Shown here piece by piece: positions 1 through 8,840 of a DNA stretch of 36,930 nucleotides (its first letter is position 1; each line of letters begins with the position of its first letter). The DNA comes from a bacterium UBA2219 (lineage in GTDB: Bacteria > Desulfobacterota > Deferrimicrobia > Deferrimicrobiales > Deferrimicrobiaceae): the NCBI GenBank assembly GCA_002327765.1, contig DCUH01000081.1, forward strand, positions 21,097 through 58,026. The letters are read 5' to 3'. The notes under the pieces were generated by a model, which saw only the letters and a list, made by a program, of their open reading frames with translations, was not told where the DNA came from and made no database searches. The translations under genes and the position numbers were made by a program.

Positions 1-309
1 GGAAAAAAGGCTGCCCAGCCCGACGATCAGGGCGACATGGGCTTTTGTCGGGTTCTCGGGCAGCGTCTTGGTCCCGCCGGAAAACGGGGTCGGCTCGGTG
101 ATCAGGTCGAGCCCGCTCTTGAAGTCTTCGTATTCGTTCAGGGCGTTCACGCTGATGTGCGTCAGGAGGGCCCCGGCCAATATCAGGGCGATGTAGACCG
201 GGTCCATGGACCCTCCCGACCAATAGGCCGTCGCGACCCCCAGCAGCACGCACGCCGGGGTCAAGGTCAGGAAATTCGGCTTCGTCGGGCCGATCACGAT
301 GTTGCCCAT
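1..309 (-). CDS. UbiA-family prenyltransferase, N-terminal part (gene runs off the left edge)
   Basis: The first 103 codons are present, starting at ATG 309-307 after a GGAGAG ribosome binding site. The protein begins MGNIVIGPTKPNFLTLTPAC, has hydrophobic segments at about residues 14-31 and 36-50, and carries the aspartate-rich signature NEYEDFKSGLD at about residues 55-65. This fits the NxxxDxxxGxD Mg-diphosphate-binding motif of UbiA enzymes. The opening resembles the MenA-like branch (1,4-dihydroxy-2-naphthoate polyprenyltransferase, menaquinone synthesis), but other UbiA substrates cannot be excluded because the second Asp motif lies outside the window. It is divergent from the DsrE gene, with 138 bases between them that must hold both promoters; I do not see a clear one. 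Confidence 0.85.
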   Translation of the reverse strand, partial: MGNIVIGPTKPNFLTLTPACVLLGVATAYWSGGSMDPVYIALILAGALLTHISVNALNEYEDFKSGLDLITEPTPFSGGTKTLPENPTKAHVALIVGLGSLFS

Positions 310-447
310 GGAAAACTCTCCGTTCGATAACTGTATCCGATCCGCGGTTTCCGTTCCAGCCGGTTATGGGAAGAAGAAACGGGGTCGCCATCTGGTATCC
401 TGTTCAGGCTCGATCGAACGAACCGGCGACGATTCCCGAGGGGGGCC

Positions 448-804
448 ATGAAGATCCTCATCGTTTTCAACCGCGATCCCTACGACGGCACGGACGTTAC
501 CTACAACGCGTTGCGCCTGGCCGACAAGCTGCTGGAGGCGAAACAGGAAGTGAGGATATTCCTGATGAACGACTCCGTCGACATGGCGCGGGACGCGTGC
601 AGGAAGCCGGAAGGCTACGACCAGGACCTTTCGAAGATGCTCAAGGATCTGATCGCCAGGGGGGTTCCCGTCAAGGTGTGCGGGAGCTGCATGGTCCGCT
701 GCGGGATCTACAAGAACCATCCCTATTTCGACGGCGCCGAAAAATCGACCATGCCGGCCCTCGCGGAGTGGGTCGTAGACAGCGACAGGGTCCTGACTTT
801 TTAA
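448..804 (+). CDS. DsrE/DsrF-like family protein
   Basis: A 118-residue soluble protein beginning MKILIVFNRDPYDGTDVTYN, with the Rossmann-like alternating strands and helices of the DsrE/YchN family. The conserved region VKVCGSCMVRCG (about residues 76-87) has three cysteines where the family keeps its sulfur-relay or redox cysteine. Length is typical of the family (110-130). The ATG follows a purine-rich GAGGGGGG. The DedA gene begins 18 bases after the stop, so the two are probably co-transcribed. DsrE-like proteins often carry persulfide sulfur or act as small sulfur-metabolism accessories; no dsrAB or tus genes are seen nearby, so the substrate here is unknown. Confidence 0.8.
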   Translation: MKILIVFNRDPYDGTDVTYNALRLADKLLEAKQEVRIFLMNDSVDMARDACRKPEGYDQDLSKMLKDLIARGVPVKVCGSCMVRCGIYKNHPYFDGAEKSTMPALAEWVVDSDRVLTF

Positions 805-822
805 CGGGGGGCTTCAGGGGAA

Positions 823-1476
823 ATGATCCGCAACATGATGCGGGCGCTGGTGGATTGGATCGGCGCCATGGGATACCCGGGCATCTTCCTGCTGATGGCG
901 ATGGAAAGCTCTGTGCTTCCCGTGCCCAGCGAGCTGGTGATGCCGCCGGCGGGGTACCTCGCCCACGAAGGGCGCATGAACCCGTGGATCGCGATCCTCG
1001 CCGGGACCACCGGCAGCCTCGCGGGGGCCTACGCCAATTACTATTTCTCGCGGCTCGTGGGGCGTCCCCTGATCCTAAAGTACGGGAAGTATCTCCTGAT
1101 ACCGGAGGAGAAATTCCGGCGGGTCGAATCGTTTTTCCTTCGGCACGGGGAGATCTCCACGTTCATCGGGCGGCTGCTGCCGGTGATCCGGCACCTGATC
1201 TCCATCCCCGCGGGGCTGTCCGGCATGAGCCACGCCCGTTTCTCGGCGTATACCCTGCTGGGGGCGTTCCTCTGGTGCTCGATCCTCACCTGGATCGGCT
1301 ATGCGATCGGCCGGAACGAGGAACTGATCCTCGAGTACTCCAGGCACGCGGTGGCGTGGGTCGTGGTCGGGAGCTGCCTCCTCGTGTTCGTGTACATCCG
1401 CCATCAGAAACGCAAGGCGCGGGCGGAATCCGCGGCGGCGGGCGCGGCCCCGACCAAGGAACGGCAGCCGAGGTGA
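823..1476 (+). CDS. DedA-family membrane protein
   Basis: A 217-residue integral membrane protein. It shows the family's N-terminal block ESSVLPVPSELVMPPAGYLA (about 27-46) with an acidic residue before the LPVPSE loop, and the central block FIGRLLPVIRHLISIPAGLSG (about 111-131) with the conserved Gly-Arg and Pro-Ala-Gly. Several hydrophobic segments follow, and the C-terminal tail is basic and Ala-rich. DedA/SNARE-associated proteins are inner-membrane proteins linked to lipid-carrier (undecaprenyl phosphate, phospholipid) translocation and membrane homeostasis; the precise substrate is inference. The ATG is preceded by AGGGGAA. It probably shares an operon with the DsrE-like gene upstream and perhaps with the flavoprotein 48 bases downstream. 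Confidence 0.88.
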   Translation: MIRNMMRALVDWIGAMGYPGIFLLMAMESSVLPVPSELVMPPAGYLAHEGRMNPWIAILAGTTGSLAGAYANYYFSRLVGRPLILKYGKYLLIPEEKFRRVESFFLRHGEISTFIGRLLPVIRHLISIPAGLSGMSHARFSAYTLLGAFLWCSILTWIGYAIGRNEELILEYSRHAVAWVVVGSCLLVFVYIRHQKRKARAESAAAGAAPTKERQPR

Positions 1477-1524
1477 ACCGGTAGAGGTCCGCCCGGCGGC
1501 TAAAAATCAAAAGGAGGGCGAACA

Positions 1525-3072
1525 ATGTCCGAGAAAAAGGAGTACCCCGGCATCGGGAGGCGCACTTTCATGAAGGCGGCATTCGCGGGCGCCGGAGCCC
1601 TCGCGGTGCCTTCCGCGGCGGCCATGAATCTCCTGAAGGCCGATGCCGAGGCGGCGACCGCCAGGATGCTGCCGAAAAAATGGGACGAAGAGACGGATGT
1701 GCTCGTCGTCGGTTCGGGGTTTGCGGGGCTGGCGGCCGCGGCGGAGGCGGCGTCCAGGGGAAGCAGGACGGTGATCCTGGAAAAGATGCCGATTTACGGA
1801 GGCAACTCGCTGATCAACGGCGGCGGCTACAACGCGTGGACGGACAAGCTGAAGCTCCGCGAGACGTTGAAGCGGGGGGAAGACAGCGCGGAACTGCATT
1901 TGAAGGACACCTTGAAGGGCGGGGATTACTACAACGATCCGGCGCTGGTGAAGATCCTGGTGGAGGGCGCCCCCGTCGCCCTCGACTGGATGCTGGAGGA
2001 AGGCGACCTGAAGCTGAAAAACGTCCTGATCCGGATCGGGGGGCATTCCGCCTACCGGGACCACGTCTCGATCGACGGGACCGGGCGCGGCTATATCGAG
2101 GCGATCAAGAAAATCGCCGACCGGAACGGGGCGAAGGATATGCGCCTCAACAACAAGATTACATGGATATGGAGAAAGGACCCGCAGTCGCCCGTGCTCG
2201 GCGTCGAGGTTTCCTCCGGGAAAACCAGAAAGAACATCCGGGTCAGGAAGGGATTGGTGCTCGCGTCCGGGGGGTTCGGCGCCGACGTGAAGATGAGGCA
2301 GCTGTTCAATCCGGGCATCTCCCCGCAATACAACACCACGAACCAGCCCGGCGCCACCGGCGAGGTCATCCGCTACGCGCAGGCGATCGGCGCCGACGCC
2401 CTGCAATTATGCTTCATCCAGCTCTACCCGACCGCCGACCCCAACGGGGGCACGCTCGACAAATACGCGCTGTATCCCTCGCGGATGCCGAGTTACGGTG
2501 GGGTTTTCGTGGATTTCCACGGCAAGCGGTTCGTGAGCGAGCTCGAGAGGCGCGACGTGGTATCGAGAGCGGAAATGGCCACCGGGGGCAAGAGGGCTTT
2601 CACCGTCTTTACCGACAAGATGATCCCGAACGTGACCACGCCCGAGGAGGTGGCCGAGGGGATCAAGTCGGGAAGGGTGTGGAAGGCGGATACCCTCGCG
2701 GAACTGGCGAAGCTCATCGAGGTCCCGCCCAACGTGCTGGAGGATACGATCGCAATGCATAATCAGTATATTAAGGAGGGCAAGGATCCCCAGTTCTCGA
2801 AGCCGATCACCCCGCAGATGCAGGCGATCGAGGCGGGCCCGTATTACAGCGTCGCGCAGTGGCCTTCGGTCCACCACACGATGGGCGGCCTCCGGATCAA
2901 TCCCCTCGCGCAGGTGCTGGACATCTGGGGCGACCCGATACCGAAACTCTATGCGGCGGGCGAAGTCGCGGGCGGCGTGCACGGGACGAACCGTCTGGGC
3001 GCGAATGCCACCCCCGACGCGGTCGTCTTCGGCCGCATCGCAGGGGCGAACGCGGCAAAAGAGAAGGCCTGA
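1525..3072 (+). CDS. Tat-exported FAD-dependent reductase, fumarate/urocanate reductase superfamily (paralog 1)
   Basis: 515 residues with a twin-arginine signal (GRRTFMKAAF at about 11-20) and a dinucleotide-binding motif VLVVGSGFAGLAAAAEAA (about 59-76), so a periplasmic FAD_binding_2 flavoprotein. By motif comparison with Shewanella flavocytochrome c3, the proton-donor Arg402 corresponds to Arg343 (ERRD), His504 to His451 (VHHTMGG) and Arg545 to Arg490 (GTNRLG). The His365 position reads Tyr301 (QLYPT); as I recall, urocanate reductase also has Tyr there. No heme motif or FMN-binding domain is attached, so electrons must come from a separate partner. The reaction is probably reduction of an activated C=C bond, but the substrate is unknown. 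Start ATG follows AAAAGGAGGG. A terminator at 3100-3140 separates it from its paralog. Confidence 0.85.
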   Translation: MSEKKEYPGIGRRTFMKAAFAGAGALAVPSAAAMNLLKADAEAATARMLPKKWDEETDVLVVGSGFAGLAAAAEAASRGSRTVILEKMPIYGGNSLINGGGYNAWTDKLKLRETLKRGEDSAELHLKDTLKGGDYYNDPALVKILVEGAPVALDWMLEEGDLKLKNVLIRIGGHSAYRDHVSIDGTGRGYIEAIKKIADRNGAKDMRLNNKITWIWRKDPQSPVLGVEVSSGKTRKNIRVRKGLVLASGGFGADVKMRQLFNPGISPQYNTTNQPGATGEVIRYAQAIGADALQLCFIQLYPTADPNGGTLDKYALYPSRMPSYGGVFVDFHGKRFVSELERRDVVSRAEMATGGKRAFTVFTDKMIPNVTTPEEVAEGIKSGRVWKADTLAELAKLIEVPPNVLEDTIAMHNQYIKEGKDPQFSKPITPQMQAIEAGPYYSVAQWPSVHHTMGGLRINPLAQVLDIWGDPIPKLYAAGEVAGGVHGTNRLGANATPDAVVFGRIAGANAAKEKA

Positions 3073-3099
3073 ACGGCGGGCCGGCTCGACGGGCCCGGT

Positions 3100-3140
3100 A
3101 AAAGCCGTGGCGGCGCAGCAGGCCGTCACGGCTTTTTTTT
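3100..3140 (+). terminator. Rho-independent terminator after flavoprotein 1
   Basis: AAAAGCCGTG pairs with CACGGCTTTT across a 17-base GC-rich loop, and the run of eight T at 3133-3140 follows directly. It ends the transcript 28 bases after the stop codon of the first flavoprotein, so the second flavoprotein must have its own promoter. Confidence 0.85.
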
Positions 3141-3248
3141 ATCTACGGTCTTCGGAAATGCGTAAATCGCTGAAAGGGATTAATATCGGTGATCAGGCAG
3201 TGCGTCGCCGCCCTTGAAAAGGCGGCGATCATCGAAAGGAGGAGAGAC

Positions 3249-4745
3249 ATGGGGAAAACCGGCGTTGAGGTCACGCGGAGGAGTTTCCTGAAGACGGCGG
3301 CGGGGGCCGCCGCGACCGCGGGGATCGCGGGGACCGGGCTGGCGATCGGGAGGGGCACCGGCGAGGCGGCCGCGCTGCCGGTGCCGAAGAAATGGGACAA
3401 ACAGGCGGATGTGGTGATCATCGGTACGGGGTACACGGGGCTGGTGGCCGCCCTCGTGGCCCGGGAGCAGAAGCTCAGCGTGCTCGTGCTGGATAAGATG
3501 GACGTCGTGGGCGGGAATTCCGTCATCGCCGGAGGGGGCGCAAACGCCGCCGACCCGGTCCGCCAGAAGCGGCAGGGCATCGAGGATTCCCCGGACCTGC
3601 ATTTCAAGCACACCTTCGAGGGCGGCGACATGATCAACGACCCGGAGAAGGTCAGGTACATGGTCGACCATGCCCTGGAGGATTGCGTCAATTACCTCGA
3701 GCGCCTCGGGGTGGTGTGGCCGGAAAAGGTGGTGCGCGGGTACGGCTCGCTGTACGAGCGCACCCACTACGTCGGCTCCTACAAGGACAAGGCGGGAAGG
3801 AGCTGGAGGTTCGGGGCGGCGAACATCCGCGCCCTGATGGACAAGATGGACGAGATCGGCCAGCCCGTCCTGATGGGGCACGAGGTCACGGGAATCATCC
3901 GGGAGAAGCCTCTCGAGGGGAGGGTTCTCGGCGTGGAAGTGAAGGCCGGCGGGAAGAAGCTCTATTTCCGGGCAAAGCGCGGCGTCATCCTGGCCAGCGG
4001 GGGGTTCGGCGCGAACATCGAATGGGTGGTGAAGCACGACCGCCGGCTCGCCCACACGGACACGTCCAACCACAAAGGCGCCACCGGCGAGTGCATCAAG
4101 TTCGCCGAGGACCTCGGGGCGGACACGCTGCACATGGACTACATCCAGGCCATTCCCTACGAGGTCAAGGCGCCGTTCAAGGGGATGTTCTTCGAGATCG
4201 ACGGCGAAGAGATCCGGAAAGTGTCGGCCAGCATGCCATACAGGATCTTCGTCAACAAGGACGGCAAGCGCTTCGTGGACGAGGGGCAGCGTCGTGACGT
4301 CATCAAGTTCGCCGGCTGCGCCCAGCCGCTCTTCGAGCCGCTGCCGATGGCGAAGGCCGACACCATCGAGGAGCTCGAGGAGAAGATCCGGCTGCCGAAG
4401 GGGTCCCTGGTGGAGGCGGTCCGCAAATACAACGCCGCCTGCGAGGCGAAAAAGGACGAGGAATTCTCGAAGAACCCGACCATCCTGGTCCCGCTGAAGA
4501 CGGGCCCGTTCACCGCCATCTGCAAGGCCATCAAGCGGCACCACACGATGGGTGGCCTGCTCGTGAAGGGGACCACCGGCGAAGTGATCGACCGCTGGGG
4601 CAGGGAAATCCCGGGGCTGTACGCCGCCGGGGAGGTGACGGGCGGCACCCACGGCGCCAACCGGCTGGGGCACAACGGCACGGTCGACTGCATGGTGTTC
4701 GGGCAGCTGTGCGCCCGGACCGTGGCGAAAGTGAAGCCGCTGTAG
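3249..4745 (+). CDS. Tat-exported FAD-dependent reductase, fumarate/urocanate reductase superfamily (paralog 2)
   Basis: 498 residues from ATG 3249, chosen over an in-frame upstream start at 3189 because GGAGGAGA lies just before it and the Tat signal TRRSFLKTAA (about 10-19) then has the usual spacing. It has the FAD motif VVIIGTGYTGLVAAL (about 55-69). Catalytic positions Arg349 (QRRD), His432 (RHHTMGG) and Arg472 (GANRLG) are retained. The flavocytochrome c3 His365 position reads Ile302 (YIQAIP), unlike both fumarate reductase (His) and urocanate reductase (Tyr), so the substrate is probably neither. No heme or FMN domain. It is a diverged paralog of the upstream gene: the mature N-terminus PKKWD and overall order are the same. 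It is flanked by terminators on both sides, so likely transcribed alone. Confidence 0.84.
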   Translation: MGKTGVEVTRRSFLKTAAGAAATAGIAGTGLAIGRGTGEAAALPVPKKWDKQADVVIIGTGYTGLVAALVAREQKLSVLVLDKMDVVGGNSVIAGGGANAADPVRQKRQGIEDSPDLHFKHTFEGGDMINDPEKVRYMVDHALEDCVNYLERLGVVWPEKVVRGYGSLYERTHYVGSYKDKAGRSWRFGAANIRALMDKMDEIGQPVLMGHEVTGIIREKPLEGRVLGVEVKAGGKKLYFRAKRGVILASGGFGANIEWVVKHDRRLAHTDTSNHKGATGECIKFAEDLGADTLHMDYIQAIPYEVKAPFKGMFFEIDGEEIRKVSASMPYRIFVNKDGKRFVDEGQRRDVIKFAGCAQPLFEPLPMAKADTIEELEEKIRLPKGSLVEAVRKYNAACEAKKDEEFSKNPTILVPLKTGPFTAICKAIKRHHTMGGLLVKGTTGEVIDRWGREIPGLYAAGEVTGGTHGANRLGHNGTVDCMVFGQLCARTVAKVKPL

Positions 4746-4768
4746 GATAAGTTTTCCGCAAGGAACCG

Positions 4769-4814
4769 GGGGCGGGGGAGGACGGTTTCGCCGCTTTTCC
4801 CCCGCCCCTGTTTT
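4769..4814 (+). terminator. Terminator after flavoprotein 2
   Basis: A perfect 10-bp stem, GGGGCGGGGG (4769-4778) with CCCCCGCCCC (4799-4808), encloses a 20-base loop and is followed by TGTTTT. It lies 24 bases after the stop codon. Confidence 0.75.
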
Positions 4815-4881
4815 AAATCCCATGGTGCCCCTCCGGATCGATGAAGGATAATGGAAGGCAAATCCGCCGGGAAGGAAGGCC

Positions 4882-6240
4882 ATGGGCACGCAGACGCCGG
4901 CCGGTTCTCCGTTGAACATCCTCGTCGTCGATGACGAGAGCAACATCCGGAAGACCCTCTCGATCTGCCTCGAAGCCGACGGTCACCGTGTCGTCTCCGT
5001 GAGCAATTTCGGCGACGCGGCCGCGGAAGCTTCCAGGAGAATGTTTCATCTGGCCTTCGTCGACCTTCGCCTCGGCACGGCGGACGGCCTTGACCTGATC
5101 CCCGTCCTGCTGGCCGCAAGCCCGTGGATGAAGGTCATCGTCATCACGGCCTACGCCTCGATCGACACGGCCGTGGAGGCGATGCGCCGCGGGGCGACCG
5201 ACTACATCCCGAAACCGTTCACCCCCGGCCAGGTGTCCATGGCCGTGCGCAAGGTGGAGCAGGTCCGGACGCTGGAGCAGAAGCTCACAGGCCTCCAGGA
5301 AGACCTCGAGAGGGCGATTCCCGAGTCCAGGTTCGCGAGCGACAGCCCCGCGATGCAGCGGGCGGTCGAGACGGCCCGGCAGGCGGCGCCGTCCGACGCC
5401 GCGATCCTGCTCAGGGGGGAAAGCGGTACCGGGAAGACGGTCCTCGCCCGCGCGATCCACCGGTGGAGCGCGCGCTCCGCGAAGCCGTTCGCGATCGTTT
5501 CCTGCCCGTCCCTCCCGGTCGAACTGCTGGAGAGCGAGCTGTTCGGCCACGCCAGGGGCGCATTCACCGGGGCGGTCCGCGACAATCCCGGACGCATCGC
5601 GTCCTGCGAGGGAGGGACGCTCTTTCTCGACGAGGTCGGCGACCTTCCGCTTGCCGTTCAGCCCAAGCTGCTGCGGTTCCTGCAGGACCACGAATACGAG
5701 CGGCTCGGGGAGGGATCCACACGGAGGGCCGACGTCCGCATCGTCAGCGCCACGAACCGGGGCCTCGAGGGAGAGATCTCGCATGGGCGGTTCCGCGAGG
5801 ACCTCTTCTACCGGCTGAACGTCATCCAGGTCGAGCTGCCGCCCCTGCGCGAGCGGGCCGAGGACCTGGAGGAGCTCGCGTCGCTGATGCTCGCCTTCTA
5901 CGGCAGGGTCCACCATCGCCGGTTCCTCGGCTTCACGGAAGATGCGATGCGCGCCATGAAGCGTCATAAATGGCCCGGAAACCTGAGGGAATTGCGCAAC
6001 GTCATCGAGCGGGCGTCCATCCTGTGCAGGTCGGAACGGATCGGGGTGGAATTCTTTCCCGGAGTGCCCGGGGCAGGCGAGGCGCCGCCCGCGGTCGGCG
6101 GACTGGTGAGCCTCGAGCGGATCGAGGAGGAGCACATCCGGCGCGTGATTGCCGCCACTTCGTCGCTGCAGCAGGCGGCGGAGGTCCTGGGGATCGACCA
6201 GACCACCCTCTGGCGCCGACGGAAACTGTACGGCATCTGA
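4882..6240 (+). CDS. Sigma-54-dependent response regulator, AlgB/NtrC type
   Basis: 452 residues. The receiver (about 12-125) has acidic residues Asp17-Asp18, phosphoacceptor Asp61 (FVDLRLG) and Lys111 (PKPF). The AAA+ domain has Walker A GESGTGKT (179-186), the sigma-54 contact loop GAFTGA (226-231) and Walker B GGTLFLDE (244-251). A Fis-type helix-turn-helix closes the protein (about 420-452, QQAAEVLGIDQTTLWRRRK). It is predicted to activate sigma-54 promoters when phosphorylated. The cognate kinase is probably the KinB-like gene at 6993, which fits the AlgB-KinB pairing known in Pseudomonas. The ATG follows GGAAGG. I did not find a convincing -24/-12 promoter in the window, so its targets remain unknown. 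Confidence 0.92.
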   Translation: MGTQTPAGSPLNILVVDDESNIRKTLSICLEADGHRVVSVSNFGDAAAEASRRMFHLAFVDLRLGTADGLDLIPVLLAASPWMKVIVITAYASIDTAVEAMRRGATDYIPKPFTPGQVSMAVRKVEQVRTLEQKLTGLQEDLERAIPESRFASDSPAMQRAVETARQAAPSDAAILLRGESGTGKTVLARAIHRWSARSAKPFAIVSCPSLPVELLESELFGHARGAFTGAVRDNPGRIASCEGGTLFLDEVGDLPLAVQPKLLRFLQDHEYERLGEGSTRRADVRIVSATNRGLEGEISHGRFREDLFYRLNVIQVELPPLRERAEDLEELASLMLAFYGRVHHRRFLGFTEDAMRAMKRHKWPGNLRELRNVIERASILCRSERIGVEFFPGVPGAGEAPPAVGGLVSLERIEEEHIRRVIAATSSLQQAAEVLGIDQTTLWRRRKLYGI

Positions 6241-6408
6241 CCTGCCTTTCTCCGGACGTTACAGAATGCAATGATCCCGCGCCCCCCGCCTTGCGTTCTG
6301 CAGGGCAGCGGCCGTCCATGCCTTAAAAAGTCCAGATGATTCCGACATATTGCCTGATGCGGTCCCGGTATGCCTTTTGCGGGACTTGGCTGCGGGGGGA
6401 TGGGCGAT

Positions 6409-6996
6409 ATGGCGGCCCGAGGGACCGGATGCGGGGGGAAACTCCTTGGAGCGATGATCCTTGCCGCGGCGCTTTCCAGCATGGTCCCCGCGCGAATCCT
6501 CGCCGAAACCTCTACCTTCGGCCGGGATTCCGGCGGCCTGTTGTGGGGAGATACCGTCGAGGAGGCGATGCGGTGCTGCCCGGACCTGCGGTTCGAAGGG
6601 TACAGGATCGCAGGCGAGAAGGAAACGCCGTACCGGGCGTATGTCCGGTCCCGTGCGCCGAAGAGGATCTTCGGCGTGAGGGTCGATTCCCTCGAATACT
6701 GGTTCCGCGGAGATAGGTTCCTCGAGATCCGCGCGGAGCTTCGGTCCCGCATCGGCCCCAGGACCCTGGTGACGGAAGCGGAGGGCTCGTATGACGTCCT
6801 CGAAAGGCGTATCCGGAAAGGGTACGGCGTCCCCGCGGGGCAAACGGTGAAATACGTCACCCAGCATCTGTCGGTCGTCAAGGAGACGACCTGGGCGACG
6901 CGGGGCCTGGCCATCCGGCTGAGATACAAGGGGCCGGAAAAGGGGGACGTGGACCGGCTGACGCTCGAGTTGGGATGGAAGGGAGGCGTGCCTTGA
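6409..6996 (+). CDS. Exported protein of unknown function between regulator and kinase
   Basis: I do not recognise a family. From ATG 6409 (GGGGGGA eight bases upstream; other in-frame ATGs at 6370 and 6400) the 195-residue product has a basic start, a hydrophobic segment LLGAMILAAALSSMV and a likely signal cleavage after about residue 32 (ARILA). The mature part holds a GLLWGDTVEEAM segment, a paired cysteine (RCCPDL) and a basic, beta-rich C-terminal half. The opening LLWG..VEEA pattern recalls small exported proteins that compare a precursor's input form with a structured output, but that is not enough to name it. Its stop overlaps the kinase start (TTGA), so it is translationally coupled to the sensor and could modulate it in the periplasm. 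Confidence 0.65.
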   Translation: MAARGTGCGGKLLGAMILAAALSSMVPARILAETSTFGRDSGGLLWGDTVEEAMRCCPDLRFEGYRIAGEKETPYRAYVRSRAPKRIFGVRVDSLEYWFRGDRFLEIRAELRSRIGPRTLVTEAEGSYDVLERRIRKGYGVPAGQTVKYVTQHLSVVKETTWATRGLAIRLRYKGPEKGDVDRLTLELGWKGGVP

Positions 6997-8840
6997 GCCT
7001 TCGGGGAAAACTGGCCCTCGGGTTTCTAGGGCTGCTGGTCATCATGACGGGTGTCGGGATGCACAACCTCTCGAGGATCTCCGCACTCGGGGACTCGATC
7101 GAGGTGATCCTCAAGGAGAATTACCGCAGCGTCGTGGCCTGCCAGCAGATGAAGGAGGCTCTCGACCGGATGGACAGCGGCGCCGTCTTCGTGCTGCTGA
7201 ACGCGGAGGACAAGGGGAACGGGCAGATCCGGGCGCACCAGCCGCTGTTCGAGAAGGCGCTCGAAACGGCCGTCGGTAACGTCACCTTGCCCGGGGAAGG
7301 CGACGCGGCGGGGAAGCTGGAAGAGCTTTATCGTCAATACAAGTCCTCTCTCGGGGTGCTGGCGGACCCCGCGGTCGGCAGGGAGGCGCGCCGGAAGGCG
7401 TATTTCGAGGGACTCCTGCCGCTGTTCCAGCAGATGAAGGAGAAGGCGGACGCGATCGAGCGGATGAACCAGCGGAACATGGTGGAGATGGACGCGCGGG
7501 CGAAGCGGCTGGCGGCCTCCGTCCGCCGCCAGACGTACCTGATGCTCGTCGCCTCGGTGCTCTTGGCCGCCGTGTTCCTGTTCCTCACGGGCAGATGGAT
7601 CCTCAGGCCGATCCGGCGCCTCATTTCCTCCGCCGAGGAGATCCGCGCCGGGAAACTGGACCTGGTGATCCCCGTCGCATCCCGCGACGAGATCGGGCGG
7701 CTCTCGGAGGCGTTCAACGAGATGACGGCGAGCCTGCGGGAGTTCCGGCGGGCGGAGCAGGCCAAGCTGCTGCGGAGCCAGCGTTCCACGCAGCAGGCGT
7801 TCGCCAGCCTTCCGGACGCGGTCGCGGTCCTGACGGCCGAGGGCGAGGTGGAGGTGGCCACCGGCGCGGCGGTAGAGATGTTCGGCCTCCGGCCCGGCGC
7901 CCGGGTGCGGGACGCCGCCTTCCCGTGGATGGCGGACATGGCCGCGGAGGCCCTTTCGAAAGGGTGCCCCGTGGACGGCGAGGGGGAACTGGCGGTCATC
8001 CAGCATTTCGTGCGCAACGAGGAGAGGTTCTTCCGTCCCCAGGCCGTCCCGATCCTCGATTCGCTGCGGGGGCCGGCGGGGGTGGTCCTCGTCCTTCGCG
8101 ACGTCACCCTGCAGCGCCAGCAGGACGAGATGAAGCGCAGCGTGATCGATACCGTCTCCCACCAGTTGAAGACGCCGCTCACCTCGATCCGGATGGCGCT
8201 GCATCTCCTGGTCGAGGAGAAGGTGGGGAAGCTCGGCCCGAAGCAGGCGGAGCTGGCGGCGGCCGCCAGCGAGGACGCCGACCGGCTGCACGGCATCATC
8301 GAGAGCCTGCTGGACATCGGTCATCTCGAATCGGGGCGGGCGAACCTGGATCTGCGCCCCGCTTCGCCGCGGGAGCTTGTCGCGGGGAATGCGGACTCGA
8401 ACCGGAAAAGGGCGCGGGAAGCCGGCGTCGAATTGTCGGTCGACGTGCCGGCGGGGCTTCCCGACGTGTGGGTGGACCCGGCCCGCATCGCGCATGTCTT
8501 CGAGAACCTGCTGTCCAACGCCCTGAAGTACACACCCCCAGGCGGAAGCGTCGCGTTTTCCGCGAGAGAAGAAGGGGAGGCCGTGCGCTTCGCCGTGAGC
8601 GACACCGGCGTCGGGATCCCCCGGCAGTACCTGCCCCACATCTTCGAGCCGTTCTTCCGCGTCCCCGGGCAGGAGCGGTCCACGGGCGCGGGGCTCGGGC
8701 TCGCCATCGTCCGGGACATCGTGACGGTGCACGGCGGGACCGTCGGGGCGGAGAGCCGGGAGGGCGCCGGATGCACGATTTTCTTTTCGCTGCCGAAGGT
8801 CGGCCGCGCCGATGACGGACGGGGAGAGCCTGGGAAGTGA
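6993..8840 (+). CDS. KinB-like membrane sensor histidine kinase
   Basis: I place the start at TTG 6993: GGGAGG lies at the right distance and the codon overlaps the previous stop as TTGA. An in-frame ATG at 6975 has no good ribosome site. The 615-residue protein has TM1 at about 7-22, a helical periplasmic domain of the KinB-sensor type (ILKENYRSVVACQQMKEAL, DRMDSG), TM2 at about 176-196, HAMP (ILRPIRRLI onward), a PAS-like segment (about 265-375), HisKA with phospho-His390 (SHQLKTP), and HATPase_c with N box (ENLLSNALKYTPPGG), DTGVGIP and GAGLGLAI. It probably phosphorylates the AlgB-like regulator. The permease start overlaps its stop (GTGA), so kinase and permease are coupled. Confidence 0.9.
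   Translation: MSLRGKLALGFLGLLVIMTGVGMHNLSRISALGDSIEVILKENYRSVVACQQMKEALDRMDSGAVFVLLNAEDKGNGQIRAHQPLFEKALETAVGNVTLPGEGDAAGKLEELYRQYKSSLGVLADPAVGREARRKAYFEGLLPLFQQMKEKADAIERMNQRNMVEMDARAKRLAASVRRQTYLMLVASVLLAAVFLFLTGRWILRPIRRLISSAEEIRAGKLDLVIPVASRDEIGRLSEAFNEMTASLREFRRAEQAKLLRSQRSTQQAFASLPDAVAVLTAEGEVEVATGAAVEMFGLRPGARVRDAAFPWMADMAAEALSKGCPVDGEGELAVIQHFVRNEERFFRPQAVPILDSLRGPAGVVLVLRDVTLQRQQDEMKRSVIDTVSHQLKTPLTSIRMALHLLVEEKVGKLGPKQAELAAAASEDADRLHGIIESLLDIGHLESGRANLDLRPASPRELVAGNADSNRKRAREAGVELSVDVPAGLPDVWVDPARIAHVFENLLSNALKYTPPGGSVAFSAREEGEAVRFAVSDTGVGIPRQYLPHIFEPFFRVPGQERSTGAGLGLAIVRDIVTVHGGTVGAESREGAGCTIFFSLPKVGRADDGRGEPGK

Noticed and set aside
3189..3248. An upstream ATG or other start for the second flavoprotein
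   Set aside because: It would put 20 residues before the Tat signal; ATG 3249 has GGAGGAG just before it.
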